Part shown: positions 34,879 through 43,843 of the stretch, one piece after another
Layout: each line of letters opens with the position of its first letter
Numbering within the stretch: the first letter of the stretch is position 1
NCBI RefSeq assembly: GCF_014701195.1
Contig: NZ_AP018712.1
Span: 1,692,501-1,756,500 of the forward strand
Reading direction: 5' to 3'
DNA from: Tepiditoga spiralis
GTDB lineage: Bacteria; Thermotogota; Thermotogae; Petrotogales; Petrotogaceae
Length of the DNA: 64,000 nucleotides
Notes under the pieces: model-generated
What the model was told of the DNA's origin: nothing
What the model saw: only the letters and a program-made list of their open reading frames with translations
The model's database searches: none
Translations under genes and position numbers: made by a program

Positions 34879-36036
34879 TTAAATATTTTTTAAAGCATTA
34901 TTTAAATCATTCATTAAAAGTTCTGTGTTTTCTAAACCAACATGTATTCTTATCAATGAAATATTTTCATTGTTTGATAATTCATTTTCTTTAAGAGTTA
35001 CTGCATAAGGTATTATTAAACTTTCATATCCTCCCCAGCTAACAGCTCTTTTGAAAAAATTTATACTATTTGTAAACTTAATTATTTTATTTAAATCTCT
35101 TGTTTTAAGTTTAAAAGATAATAATCCAGAACCACCTCGCATTTGTTTTTTTGCTAATTGTATTTGTTTATAATCTTTATCAAAAGGATATAAAACACTC
35201 TCTACTTTTTTATGTTTTTTTAAAAAATTAACTATTTCCATGGAACTTTTATAATGTCTTTCCATTCTTATGTGTAACGTTCTTAATCCTCTTAAGATTA
35301 GCCAAGCAACAAATGGATCTGGAACTGTTCCAATATTTTGAAATTCTGTTTCGAAAATTTTTCTTATATCTTCTTTTTTACCAATAATTATTCCAGCTAC
35401 TAAATCAGAATGACCTCCAAGATATTTTGAGGCTGAATGGATTACTATATCTATACCATAATCTATTGGATTTTGAAAAATTGGTGTTGCCCATGTATTA
35501 TCAATAATAGTTTTTATACCATGTTTTTTTGATAAAGTAGATATTTCTTTTAAATTTTGCAACTTAAAAGTAAAGGTGGTTGGACTTTCTAGATATATAA
35601 TTTTAGTGTTAGGTTTTATAGCATTTTTTATTTCAATAATATCATTACCTTCAACATATGTATGGGATATATTAAATCTCGAAAGATAATTTTCCATTAA
35701 TTTTTTTGTCCAACTATAAGTATCTTTTACACAAATTATATGATCACCAGACTTAACAAAAGCTAAGATGCTATTTGAAATAGCGGCTATGCCTGAACTA
35801 ACTAGCTTTGCTTTTTCTCCATGTTCGAGTTCGGCAAGTTTTTTTTCTAAAATATTTACTGTTGGATTGTTTCCTCGTGTATATATATAACTATTTGGTT
35901 CATCTAAAAGAGCATTCTTAAAATCTTTAAAATTTTTGTAATTAAATATAGATGTCTGAAAAATTGGGGGGGTTACAGATCCAAAACTTAATTCATTTTC
36001 TTCTAAATGATGAAGTATTTCTGTAATATCTTTAAT
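34879..36036 (-). CDS. Cystathionine beta-lyase-like PLP enzyme (Cys/Met metabolism family) with non-canonical start
   Basis: The first ATG (35697) would give a 272-residue protein lacking about a third of the family length. The frame stays open upstream for 113 more codons that encode clear family sequence: GSVTPPIFQTS, the PLP-phosphate tyrosine in YIYTRGNNPT and the SSGIAAIS segment. In total this makes 385 residues, the normal length. The PLP lysine is in SASKYLGGHSD, and the C-terminal SWGGYESLIIPY resembles MetC. No ATG, GTG or TTG exists in this upstream part. GGAGGTG is ideally spaced (8 nt) for ATT at 36034-36036. A TGA at 36043-36045 closes the frame just upstream. Confidence 0.8.
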   Translation of the reverse strand: MKDITEILHHLEENELSFGSVTPPIFQTSIFNYKNFKDFKNALLDEPNSYIYTRGNNPTVNILEKKLAELEHGEKAKLVSSGIAAISNSILAFVKSGDHIICVKDTYSWTKKLMENYLSRFNISHTYVEGNDIIEIKNAIKPNTKIIYLESPTTFTFKLQNLKEISTLSKKHGIKTIIDNTWATPIFQNPIDYGIDIVIHSASKYLGGHSDLVAGIIIGKKEDIRKIFETEFQNIGTVPDPFVAWLILRGLRTLHIRMERHYKSSMEIVNFLKKHKKVESVLYPFDKDYKQIQLAKKQMRGGSGLLSFKLKTRDLNKIIKFTNSINFFKRAVSWGGYESLIIPYAVTLKENELSNNENISLIRIHVGLENTELLMNDLNNALKNI

Positions 36037-36163
36037 TATTTTTCACCTCCAAATTATATTTAATTTATTTTAAAATTTTTTAAATTAAAATGCAAAGTTC
36101 ATAAAAATTAATTATATATAATAATCTAAAAAAATCTTTTATAATTAAAAGTGAGGTAAAAAA

Positions 36164-36907
36164 ATGATAGCTTCAATAAGTGATATACATGGATGTTATG
36201 AACAATTAAAAAAAATATTAAATCAACTTTCCAAATTTAAAATTGAAAAGACTATTTTTCTTGGTGATTATATTGACAGAGGAACAAAAGTAAAAGAAAC
36301 TTTGGATCTTATATTGGATTATTCAAAAACAAATAAAAGTATTTTTCTTCAAGGAAATCATGAAAATATGGCAATAGATTTTTTGTATAAAAAAAACTTA
36401 TACAATGAAGGAGTTTGGTTTAAAAATGGGGCAAAGGAAACATTGAATTCTTTATGTAATTCTTATAATAATGATTATATTAAACATATTGATAAAAAAT
36501 ATATATTTTTTTTAAAAAGTTTAGAAAATAATATTTATTATGAATATAGCAATTATATATTTGTACATGGTGGAATAAGAGATTTTAAATTAAATATTGA
36601 AGAACAAGATTTAAATTGTAAAAAGGAAAATGCTATAAAAAAACATTATTCGTATTTGTGGGTTAGAGAAGATTTTCTTAAACAAGAAAAACCTTATAAA
36701 AATAAAGTAATAATTCATGGACATACTCCAGTATTTTATTTAACTAATTATGGAATAAAACCCAAAAATATTTATGAATCATATTATAAATATTCAAAAG
36801 ATCAAGATCTGATTTCAATTGACATAGATACAGGGTGTGTTTATGGTTATTCGCTTTCTGCTTTATTGATTGAAAATAATAATTATTATAATATTAGTAT
36901 TCAGTGA
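36164..36907 (+). CDS. Metallophosphoesterase of the PP2A/PrpA/ApaH type
   Basis: 247 residues with ISDIHGCYEQL, FLGDYIDRG, LQGNHENM and IHGHTPV, the motif set of bacterial serine/threonine phosphatases and diadenosine tetraphosphatases (GDxxDRG, GNHE). Also HGG at about residue 135. It could remove phosphate from proteins or cleave Ap4A; the sequence does not decide. GAGGTAA lies before the ATG. A single gene. Confidence 0.88.
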   Translation: MIASISDIHGCYEQLKKILNQLSKFKIEKTIFLGDYIDRGTKVKETLDLILDYSKTNKSIFLQGNHENMAIDFLYKKNLYNEGVWFKNGAKETLNSLCNSYNNDYIKHIDKKYIFFLKSLENNIYYEYSNYIFVHGGIRDFKLNIEEQDLNCKKENAIKKHYSYLWVREDFLKQEKPYKNKVIIHGHTPVFYLTNYGIKPKNIYESYYKYSKDQDLISIDIDTGCVYGYSLSALLIENNNYYNISIQ

Positions 36908-36973
36908 TTTTTATTTTTTTTTTAAATATAGTATAATTTAATTGAATAAAAATATGTGTTAGGGGGAAAAACA

Positions 36974-37843
36974 ATGAAAAAAATAATTTTTTTTATTTTT
37001 ATATTTTTTTCAATTATTATTTTTTCAAATAAACAAATAAAATGGTTTATAACAAATTATCCACCTGCTTTTATAATAAATAAAAATAATGATTTTAAGG
37101 GATTTGAATTTAACACTTTAAATAATTTAATTAAGAAATTAAATCATTATGATATTACATATTATCAAACATCTCTTTCACGTGCTTTAACTGATATGAA
37201 AAATAAAAAAAATGTATGTGCATTATTTCTTTTTAAAACTCCAGAACGAGAAAAATTTTTATATTATTCGCTACCTTATAGAGTAACTCTTCCAAATGGA
37301 ATAATTATAAGAAAATCTGATAAAAATAAATTTAAAAAATATTTTGACAAAAACAATAAAATAAAATTAGAAAGTTTATTAAAAGAAAGAAGTTTAACGT
37401 TGGGAATCAATAAAAAAATATCCTATAGTAAAGAAATTGATGATATTATACAAAAATATATAAATAAACCCAATATATTTTTATTAACAAGAGAAAATTA
37501 TATTGAAAATTTATTAAAATTACTTAATTTAAACCGAATAGATTATTTTATAGGGTATGCTGAAAGCATAAATTATTTATCAAAAAAATTAAATATGAAA
37601 GATGAATTTATTTATATACCAATATCTGAAGTGAATAAAAAAATTTTTTCAATATTATACATTACGGCTCCTAAAAATGAGTTTGGTAAAAAAATAATAG
37701 ATGAAGTAAATAAGATAATATTAAAAACTAATTTTGTAGAAGATGCTGCTAATTACTATAAAAAATGGCTTGATAAATCTTCAATAAATGAATTTGAAAA
37801 AATTTATAAGATATTTTTAAAACAATACTTAAATAAAAAATAA
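36974..37843 (+). CDS. Exported solute-binding protein (SBP_bac_3-like)
   Basis: 289 residues starting with a signal peptide (MKKIIFFIFIFFSIIIFSN). The mature part reads as a type-2 periplasmic-binding fold: KWFITNYPPAFIIN, GFEFNTLNNLIKKL and the ERE-KFLYYSLPYR segment. This is similar to the TIGR02285-like family of stand-alone binding proteins. No transporter genes are near. The leader TTAGGGGGAAAAACAATG is almost identical to that of the HD-GYP gene at 2654. The upstream in-frame codon at 36956 lacks an RBS. Confidence 0.72.
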   Translation: MKKIIFFIFIFFSIIIFSNKQIKWFITNYPPAFIINKNNDFKGFEFNTLNNLIKKLNHYDITYYQTSLSRALTDMKNKKNVCALFLFKTPEREKFLYYSLPYRVTLPNGIIIRKSDKNKFKKYFDKNNKIKLESLLKERSLTLGINKKISYSKEIDDIIQKYINKPNIFLLTRENYIENLLKLLNLNRIDYFIGYAESINYLSKKLNMKDEFIYIPISEVNKKIFSILYITAPKNEFGKKIIDEVNKIILKTNFVEDAANYYKKWLDKSSINEFEKIYKIFLKQYLNKK

Positions 37844-37875
37844 GGATAGTTCATTGAACTATCCTTATTTTTTAT
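37836..37875. terminator. Bidirectional terminator between SBP gene and phosphoglucomutase
   Basis: AAAAATAAGGATAGTTC pairs with GAACTATCCTTATTTTT over a 3-nt loop; it contains the stops of both convergent genes. Confidence 0.88.
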
Positions 37876-39590
37876 TCAACAGAATCTATTATTTCCATCA
37901 TTTTTTCTTTAATTGCATTTAATTTTTCTTTTGCATCTTCCATAGTCTTTCCTATAGAGTAAATATAAACCTTCAACTTTGGTTCTGTTCCTGATGGTCT
38001 TAAAGCGTACCAAGATCCATCTTCAAAAAAGTATCTTAAAACATTTGATTTTGGAACATCAGTTTCTTTTTCAGAATTATTAACAAGATCATGTTCTTTC
38101 ATTTCAAGATAATCTATATATTTTATCATCTTAATTCCACTAAATTCTTTTGGATATAGATTTCTATATTCTTTCATTATTCTTTTTATTCTTTCTTGAC
38201 CTTCAATACCTTCAAGAATTATTGAAAAGTTATTTTCAAGATAATACCCAAACTCTTCAAATAAACCATCTAATACATCTTTTAAAGTTTTTCCTCTTTT
38301 TTTATAATAGGCAGCTGCTTCAACTAATAACATAGATGAAATAACAGCATCTTTATCTTTTACAAAATCTCCAGCTTTAAAACCAATACTCTCTTCATAT
38401 CCAAAAATTAATTCATATTCACCGTTTTTAGTTATTTCATTTTCTTTTCCACAAATATTTTTAAAACCTGTTAAAGTTTCAAAGGTTGTAATACCATTTT
38501 CTTGTCCTATTCTTTTTCCAAGATCTCCAGTAACAATTGATTTTATTATTGCTCCATTTTTTGGAAGTGCATTCTTGCCTTTTAAACCATCAATGATATA
38601 TTTAATTAATATGGCACCAGTTTGATTTCCACTAAATGAAACATATTCATTATTATGTTTAACCATTATAGCAAGTCTATCACAATCAGGATCAGTTGCA
38701 ACCAATAAATCTGCATCTACACTTTTCCCAAGATTAATAGAATATTTAAATGCTTTAGTATCTTCAGGATTAGGATATCCTACAGTAGTAAAATCTGGAT
38801 CTGGATTTTCTTGTTCTGGAACAACATGAACATTTAAAAATCCTCTTTCTTTTAATACTCTTCTAACTGGTTTGTTTCCAGTTCCATTTAAAGGTGTATA
38901 TACAACACATAAATCTTTATCAACATCATCTGTTATAGAAAGTTTTTTTACTTTTTCTATATATATATCATCAATTTCTTTACCTATTATTTTTAATAAT
39001 CCTTTTTCAATAGCTTCTTCTTTTGAAATTCTTTTTATTGTAGAAAAATCATTTACATTATTTATTTCTTCAGTTAAAGGATCTGCTATTTTTGAAGTTA
39101 TTTGAGCGCCATCTTCCCAATATGCTTTATAACCATTGTATTCTTTAGGATTATGACTTGCAGTGATCACAATTCCTCCAGCAGTTTTTAAATGTAATAT
39201 TGAAAATGAAAGTTCTGGTGTAGGTCTTAAATCTTCAAAAAGAAATGCTTTTATGCCATTAGCAGCAAAAATTAATGCTGTATCAAGTGCAAATTCCTTG
39301 GACATATGTCTACTATCATGTGCAATAGCTACTCCTCTTTCAGCATATTCTTTTGATTGTTTATTAATAAAATTGGCAAATCCTTGTGTGGCTTTTGAAA
39401 CTGTATATATATTCATTCTATTTGTACCTGCACCTAATTTTCCTCTTAATCCAGCAGTTCCAAATTCAAGATCTTTATAAAATCTATCTTGAATTTCCTT
39501 TTCATCTGAAATTTTTTTTAATTCTTCTTTTGTCTTTTCATCAATATTTTTGTCTTTTAACCAACTTTTATACCTTTCCATATAATTCAT
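37872..39590 (-). CDS. pgcA: Phosphoglucomutase/phosphomannomutase (PgcA type)
   Basis: 572 residues. FGTAGLRGKLGAGTNRMN at the N-terminus, the phosphoserine loop TASHNPKEYNGYK, metal loop DPDCDRLAI, sugar-specificity loop GYEESIGF and phosphate-binding RPSGTEPKLKVY. The length and FGTAGLRG start match alpha-phosphoglucomutase PgcA/phosphopentomutase-like members. It interconverts glucose 1- and 6-phosphate. The ATG at 39590 is chosen because GGGAGGG is 8-9 nt upstream; the codon at 39617 lies before the ribosome site. Confidence 0.92.
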   Translation of the reverse strand: MNYMERYKSWLKDKNIDEKTKEELKKISDEKEIQDRFYKDLEFGTAGLRGKLGAGTNRMNIYTVSKATQGFANFINKQSKEYAERGVAIAHDSRHMSKEFALDTALIFAANGIKAFLFEDLRPTPELSFSILHLKTAGGIVITASHNPKEYNGYKAYWEDGAQITSKIADPLTEEINNVNDFSTIKRISKEEAIEKGLLKIIGKEIDDIYIEKVKKLSITDDVDKDLCVVYTPLNGTGNKPVRRVLKERGFLNVHVVPEQENPDPDFTTVGYPNPEDTKAFKYSINLGKSVDADLLVATDPDCDRLAIMVKHNNEYVSFSGNQTGAILIKYIIDGLKGKNALPKNGAIIKSIVTGDLGKRIGQENGITTFETLTGFKNICGKENEITKNGEYELIFGYEESIGFKAGDFVKDKDAVISSMLLVEAAAYYKKRGKTLKDVLDGLFEEFGYYLENNFSIILEGIEGQERIKRIMKEYRNLYPKEFSGIKMIKYIDYLEMKEHDLVNNSEKETDVPKSNVLRYFFEDGSWYALRPSGTEPKLKVYIYSIGKTMEDAKEKLNAIKEKMMEIIDSVE

Positions 39591-39677
39591 AAAATTCCCT
39601 CCCTTAAAAATATTCACAGTAAATTATACCATAATTTATATAATCAAAAAAATAATCTGATTTTTAATATTTTTTGC

Positions 39678-39695
39678 ATTGTGAAAATTCACAAT
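39678..39695. promoter_or_regulatory. Palindromic operator candidate ATTGTGAA-AA-TTCACAAT
   Basis: Perfect 8-bp arms with a 2-bp centre, in the divergent region between pgcA and the anion transporter. Half sites TTGTGAA/TTCACAA resemble those of Rex, but the spacer is 2 rather than the usual 4 bp. The same half sites recur with a 14-bp spacer at 43993-44020, before tusA. Confidence 0.5.
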
Positions 39696-39765
39696 ATTAT
39701 ATTTATTTTTTAACATTTTGATACAAAAATAAAATGTATTTAGTAGTATAATGTATCTGCTAATA

Positions 39766-39791
39766 TATTTATATATGTAAATATATAAATA
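39766..39791. promoter_or_regulatory. Inverted repeat before the ArsB-like operon
   Basis: TATTTATATAT, GTAA, ATATATAAATA: perfect 11-bp arms, downstream of a TATAAT at 39747-39752 and upstream of the ribosome site. It is a plausible binding site for the ArsR protein encoded in the operon (inference); the AT-only composition lowers confidence. Confidence 0.45.
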
Positions 39792-39816
39792 TAATGATAT
39801 ATCGGAGGCGGTAGTT

Positions 39817-41097
39817 ATGAGTACACTTCTTGTTTTAGCAATAACTTTTGTAACTTATTTTTTCATTATTTTTACAAGAAAGATTAAAAAATCTATAATT
39901 ACTTTTTTTCTTGCTTCATTGCTTTTTATATTTAAACCGGTTGAAGGATTTACACTTGAGAATTTAAGTCATATAGTTAGTTTTGAAACGCTTGGAATTT
40001 TACTTGGAATGACTATAATTGTTGAAATTTTAAAAGAAAGTGGTTTTTTTACTTATTTTGCAGTAAAAACAATAAAAGCAAGTAAGTATAAATTTTGGAT
40101 TGTTTTATTTTTGTTAATGGGAATTGTAATAATATTTTCAGCATTTTTAGATAATGTGGTAACTATATTATTTATTGCTCCTATTATTTTTCTTGTAGCA
40201 GATACTTTAGAAGTTGATCCAACACCATTAATGATGTTAACTATAGTTATGGATAACATTGGTGGGATGGGAACATTAATTGGAAGTCCAGTAAATATAA
40301 TAATAGGAACAACAAGTGGTATTGATTTTACAAAATTTCTTGTTACAATGGGACCTATAACTTTGTTAGCATTTGTAGCCTCGTTTTTTATTTTTAAAAT
40401 ACAAAATAAAATTGATACAAAATCTTATAATAAAAAATTAGAAAAATTAAAAGAAATGGATGAAAATAAAGCAATTACCAATAAATCAATGGCAATAAAA
40501 GGTGTAGTAATTTTCTTTATAGCATTAATGGGATTTTTAACTCATGAAAGTACACATATACCAATAGCAGTAGTAGCTACTTCATCAGCTTTAGTTTTAA
40601 TGCTTCTAACTAACAAAGATTTTGAAGAAATGGCTCATGAAATAGATTGGGATACTTTATTTTTCTATTCAGCCTTATTTGCTGTATCTTATGCTTTAAG
40701 TGAAATAGGTGCAATAGATATTCTTGCAAATTTATTTATGCCACTTATGAATACACCAATGTTGTTAATGTTAGTTTTTATGTTTGTATCTGCAATGGTA
40801 ATGCCATTTTTGAATTCTGTTCCTGGAACATTAGTGTTGGCTCCAGTTGTTTCCGTTTTAGTAAATAAAGGCGCTCCTTTTGAATTATGGTTTGCATTTG
40901 CTATGGGGGCAAATCTTGGAACAAACTTAACTCCTCTTGGTGCTGTTCAAAACTTTGTGGTAGTTGGATTACTAAAAAAAGATGCAAATGTGGATATTTC
41001 TTTTTCAAAATATATGAAATATGGATATATTCACGTTATTGTTTCATTGATTATAGCGGTTGCATATTTGTTTTTTCATTATTATGTAATGGCTTAA
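39817..41097 (+). CDS. ArsB/NhaD-like ion transporter (IT superfamily)
   Basis: 426 residues, about eleven hydrophobic helices. The family pattern is visible in SFETLGILLGMTIIVEILKESGFF near 50, FLDNVVTILFIAPI, TLIGSPVNIIIG and the mirrored FLNSVPGTLVLAP and GANLGTNLTPLG. These repeated signatures belong to the ArsB/NhaD/SLC13-like permeases, which export arsenite or exchange Na+/H+ or anions. The ArsR-type gene directly downstream points to arsenite or another thiophilic ion. GGAGGCGG precedes the ATG. First gene of a three-gene operon. Confidence 0.8.
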   Translation: MSTLLVLAITFVTYFFIIFTRKIKKSIITFFLASLLFIFKPVEGFTLENLSHIVSFETLGILLGMTIIVEILKESGFFTYFAVKTIKASKYKFWIVLFLLMGIVIIFSAFLDNVVTILFIAPIIFLVADTLEVDPTPLMMLTIVMDNIGGMGTLIGSPVNIIIGTTSGIDFTKFLVTMGPITLLAFVASFFIFKIQNKIDTKSYNKKLEKLKEMDENKAITNKSMAIKGVVIFFIALMGFLTHESTHIPIAVVATSSALVLMLLTNKDFEEMAHEIDWDTLFFYSALFAVSYALSEIGAIDILANLFMPLMNTPMLLMLVFMFVSAMVMPFLNSVPGTLVLAPVVSVLVNKGAPFELWFAFAMGANLGTNLTPLGAVQNFVVVGLLKKDANVDISFSKYMKYGYIHVIVSLIIAVAYLFFHYYVMA

Positions 41098-41109
41098 GGA
41101 AGTGTGATT

Positions 41110-41370
41110 ATGAATGAAGAATTAAAAATATTTAAAGCATTAGCCGATGAAACAAGATTAAAAATAATAAAAATATTATTAAAAGGAGAACACTGCGTTT
41201 GTAAAATAGTTCCACACACAAATAGATCACAATCAACCGTTTCTAATCAATTATCAAAATTAGAAAATCTTGGAATAGTAAAATCAAAAAGAGATGGTAG
41301 ACGAATATGCTACTATATTGTAAATGATAAAATTGAAAAAATATTAAATATTTTTAAAAAGGGAGTGTGA
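41110..41370 (+). CDS. arsR: ArsR/SmtB family repressor with CVC metal motif
   Basis: 86 residues. Winged-helix core FKALADETRLKIIKILL and RSQSTVSNQLSKLENLGIVKSKRDGRRICYYI. HCVCKIV near residue 30 carries the C-V-C pair that in arsenic sensors binds As(III) or Sb(III). It lies between the ArsB-like and TauE/SafE-like genes, 12 bp after the former, with GGAAGTG upstream of the ATG. Likely represses its own operon. Confidence 0.85.
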   Translation: MNEELKIFKALADETRLKIIKILLKGEHCVCKIVPHTNRSQSTVSNQLSKLENLGIVKSKRDGRRICYYIVNDKIEKILNIFKKGV

Positions 41371-41372
41371 TT

Positions 41373-42158
41373 ATGGGAAGTATAACAAGTTTTCTTATTG
41401 TAATTTTTGTAGTTGGTTTTGTAACAGGTGGATTAAAAATAAGATTTGACCGTTTTTTTGCAATTCTAATGTTAATGACCGTTGCAGGTAAAGGTATAAG
41501 AAGTGCAATTGATTTGTTTTTGTGGGTAATTATGCTTGGTAGTTTATATATAATACTTGAAAATCAAGAAAAAATCAAAAAGATGCCAAAAGCAGCATTA
41601 ATAAAATTTTTTACATTTATACCAATAATGACATTTTTTAGTTCCTTACTTGGATCATACTTAAATAGCTTGAGTTCTAATAAATTTTTAACTATAACAT
41701 TAGGAATCTTAGCTTTATTATATGGTTTAAGAATGATATTTATTCATTTCAAAGATCATGAAATGGATCATAAAGATCCTAAACCTGGGTTTGTAAAATT
41801 TTGTGGTTTTTTTGGACCAATAATAAGTGGTTTTTCAATAGGTTTTATTGGAACGTCATTAAAATCATTAAAATTACCTCTTGCAATTAAAAGTGGAAAA
41901 ATGAATGCAAAACAAGTGTATTTAGGTAATACTATGACAGCATTTTTTTCTTCGTTATTTGCTATAATGTGGCATTATATATTTACTCCTTCAATGGAAG
42001 CCTTTGATAGTTATATTTATGCTATAAGTTTGTGGGCATCAATACACTTTGTATATGACTTAACTAATGTTTTCTTTAAAGATAAGTGGAGAAAAGGATT
42101 TCAAATTTTTATTGGAATAGCATTAGTTTTAGTATCATTTAAGATTTTTTCTATGTAA
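41373..42158 (+). CDS. TauE/SafE-like membrane permease
   Basis: About 261 residues with seven to eight hydrophobic helices. Two half repeats with glycine-rich turns (GFVTGGLKIRFDRFFAI and GPIISGFSIGFIGTSLKSLKLP) follow the TauE/SafE exporter layout. The similarity is only at the pattern level, so an alternative is an unclassified permease. The start at 41373 is preceded by GGGAG; it overlaps or abuts the arsR stop. Presumably exports the anion that the operon deals with. Confidence 0.6.
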   Translation: MGSITSFLIVIFVVGFVTGGLKIRFDRFFAILMLMTVAGKGIRSAIDLFLWVIMLGSLYIILENQEKIKKMPKAALIKFFTFIPIMTFFSSLLGSYLNSLSSNKFLTITLGILALLYGLRMIFIHFKDHEMDHKDPKPGFVKFCGFFGPIISGFSIGFIGTSLKSLKLPLAIKSGKMNAKQVYLGNTMTAFFSSLFAIMWHYIFTPSMEAFDSYIYAISLWASIHFVYDLTNVFFKDKWRKGFQIFIGIALVLVSFKIFSM

Positions 42159-42166
42159 TAAAAATA

Positions 42167-42202
42167 AAAAAATGTTCTTTCATTCGAAAGAACATTTTTT
42201 TT
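42167..42202 (+). terminator. Terminator of the ArsB-like operon
   Basis: AAAAAATGTTCTTTC pairs with GAAAGAACATTTTTT, 4-nt loop, T run. Confidence 0.9.
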
Positions 42203-42284
42203 TAATTATATTTATTATTATAAATCTTTGGTATTCACCCATTAATTTATATTTTAATTTAATTAAAAATAAATAATTGATTAT

Positions 42285-42330
42285 TTGATTTGTAATATAA
42301 TAATATTATAATATGTACGAATGTTCATAT
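42285..42330 (+). promoter_or_regulatory. Promoter and ArsR-type operator before acr3
   Basis: TTGATT (42285-42290) and TATAAT (42307-42312) with a 16-bp spacer. ATATGTACGAATGTTCATAT (42311-42330) overlaps the end of the -10 box; its half sites ATATGnnC are inverted around 4 bp. The same element occurs before the operon starting at 51799. Confidence 0.7.
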
Positions 42331-42352
42331 ATAAATAAAGGGGTGATTTAAA

Positions 42353-43381
42353 ATGGAAGTTATAAAAAAGTTAACCTTTAATATAAAAAAATATTTAATT
42401 TTTTTTACATTAACTTTTTTATCTATTGGATGGATTTTAGGAGCAAATTTTTCAAAGTTTGCTGCAACGAATAAATCTATTTTTTCAAATGTAATTGTAT
42501 TTTTTGTTTTTTTTATGATTTATCCTATGATGATAAATATGGATTGGAAAAAAATAACTAAACTATTTAAAGATCCTAAAGCGATTTTATTAAGCTTATT
42601 ATACAACTATTTAATTACTCCAGTAATAGCCTATATATTAATGCGGTTATTTCTTCACAATGATGAATTAGCACTTGGATTTATGCTAGTAATGCTAATA
42701 CCAGTAAGTTCTTCAAGTATAGGATATACTGGAATAGTAAAAGGTAGTGTTGAAGTGGCAACAATAGCTCAAACAATAAATTTTATTTTAATCCCTATAC
42801 TTGCTCCAATTTATTTATCAATAATAGCTCATGGAAGTAAAATTACAATACCAATGAATTCAATATTAAAATCAATGTTTTATGTAATAATATTACCAAT
42901 AATTTTAGGATATATAACAAGAGTAATTATAATTTCAAAAGTTGGAGAAAAAGGCTTAAAAAGAGCAAAACCTTTAATAGGATTAATAACTTTAGTATCA
43001 ATGTTGGGAGTAATATTTTTTATTTTCTTTTTAAAAGGTCATATGCTTGTTAGTAAATGGAATTTATTAATTATACTTGGATTTTTAACTATAATATATT
43101 TAATAATTGCATTAGTATTTGAAACTTGGTTTAATAAAAGAGCTGGACTTACATATGAAGAACACATGGGAATTGTATTTTTAAGTACTGGTAAAAACAA
43201 TGGTACAGCAGTGGCAATTGCAACACTTGCATTTAGTCCATTAGTTGCTATACCTGCTGCAATATTGCCTATTTTTCAAATAATATTTATGATATTTTAT
43301 GTAAAATTAGAAAATAAAATAAAAAAGTATTTTGAAAAAAATACTAAAATAAATTATACAAGAAAATACGAGGAGGAATAG
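42353..43381 (+). CDS. ACR3-like / bile acid:sodium symporter family permease
   Basis: 342 residues, about ten hydrophobic helices. Typical BASS/ACR3 segments are NYLITPVIAYILMRLF, MLIPVSSSSIGYTGI and FLSTGKNNGTAVAIATLAF (the helix-crossing region). Family members export arsenite (ACR3) or carry organic anions. The conserved ACR3 cysteine in the fourth helix (usually in a P-C-T context) is not seen: the sequence there reads IPVSSSS. So the substrate may differ from arsenite. AAGGGGTG precedes the ATG. It runs directly into osmC. Confidence 0.7.
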   Translation: MEVIKKLTFNIKKYLIFFTLTFLSIGWILGANFSKFAATNKSIFSNVIVFFVFFMIYPMMINMDWKKITKLFKDPKAILLSLLYNYLITPVIAYILMRLFLHNDELALGFMLVMLIPVSSSSIGYTGIVKGSVEVATIAQTINFILIPILAPIYLSIIAHGSKITIPMNSILKSMFYVIILPIILGYITRVIIISKVGEKGLKRAKPLIGLITLVSMLGVIFFIFFLKGHMLVSKWNLLIILGFLTIIYLIIALVFETWFNKRAGLTYEEHMGIVFLSTGKNNGTAVAIATLAFSPLVAIPAAILPIFQIIFMIFYVKLENKIKKYFEKNTKINYTRKYEEE

Positions 43382-43382
43382 A

Positions 43383-43790
43383 ATGATACAAAAATTTGTA
43401 TTAGAAACAACATTGCATCCAGAAGAATCTGTTTCATTACACAAAGCACGTGGTTTAGAAACAAAAATTTCTGTAAATACTGAAGGTAAACATACTCATG
43501 CTCATACTCCAGTTGAAACAGTTATTGGAGCATTAGGTTCTTGTTTAATAATAAATACACAAAGATTTTTTAAAGCTAAAGAATTAAATTTTAAAGATAT
43601 AAAAATGACACTAAATGGTTATAGAGATCCTTCTATACCAAAACTTGTAAAAATAGAATACTTTATGAAAATAGAAACAAATGAAACAATTAATTTAGAT
43701 GAATTAAAAGAATTTATATCAAAAAAAAGTACAACATATAGAACTTTAGAAGATTCAGTAGAAATAGTTGGAGAAATTGAAAAAATATAA
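43383..43790 (+). CDS. OsmC family protein with a single cysteine
   Basis: 135 residues: the OsmC fold pattern with HAHTPVETVIGALGSCLIINTQRFFKAKEL, where Cys of GSC is the peroxidatic position. The second, resolving cysteine of peroxiredoxin-like OsmC/Ohr is absent: the C-terminal region reads KKSTTYRTLEDSVEI. This resembles YhfA-type members often found beside sulfur transfer genes. It starts 1 bp after acr3, with GAGGAGG inside the end of that gene. Confidence 0.82.
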   Translation: MIQKFVLETTLHPEESVSLHKARGLETKISVNTEGKHTHAHTPVETVIGALGSCLIINTQRFFKAKELNFKDIKMTLNGYRDPSIPKLVKIEYFMKIETNETINLDELKEFISKKSTTYRTLEDSVEIVGEIEKI

Positions 43791-43800
43791 AAATTATGAT

Positions 43801-43843
43801 AAAACAATAACTTTATTACTTCAATAAAGTTATTGTTTTTTTA
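43801..43843 (+). terminator. Terminator after osmC
   Basis: AAAACAATAACTTTATT pairs with AATAAAGTTATTGTTTT over a 5-nt loop and is followed by T residues. Confidence 0.9.

Noticed and set aside
34879-35697. 272-residue gene as a truncated pseudogene
   Set aside because: The missing third is present and open in frame upstream; only a canonical start codon is lacking.
35966-35972. Run of seven G (C on the coding strand) as possible frameshift in the cystathionine-lyase-like gene
   Set aside because: The frame stays intact through it and encodes GSVTPPIFQTS, the expected family sequence.
39678-39695. Rex operator
   Set aside because: Half sites match but the 2-bp centre is shorter than the 4-bp spacer expected, so only a generic palindrome is claimed.
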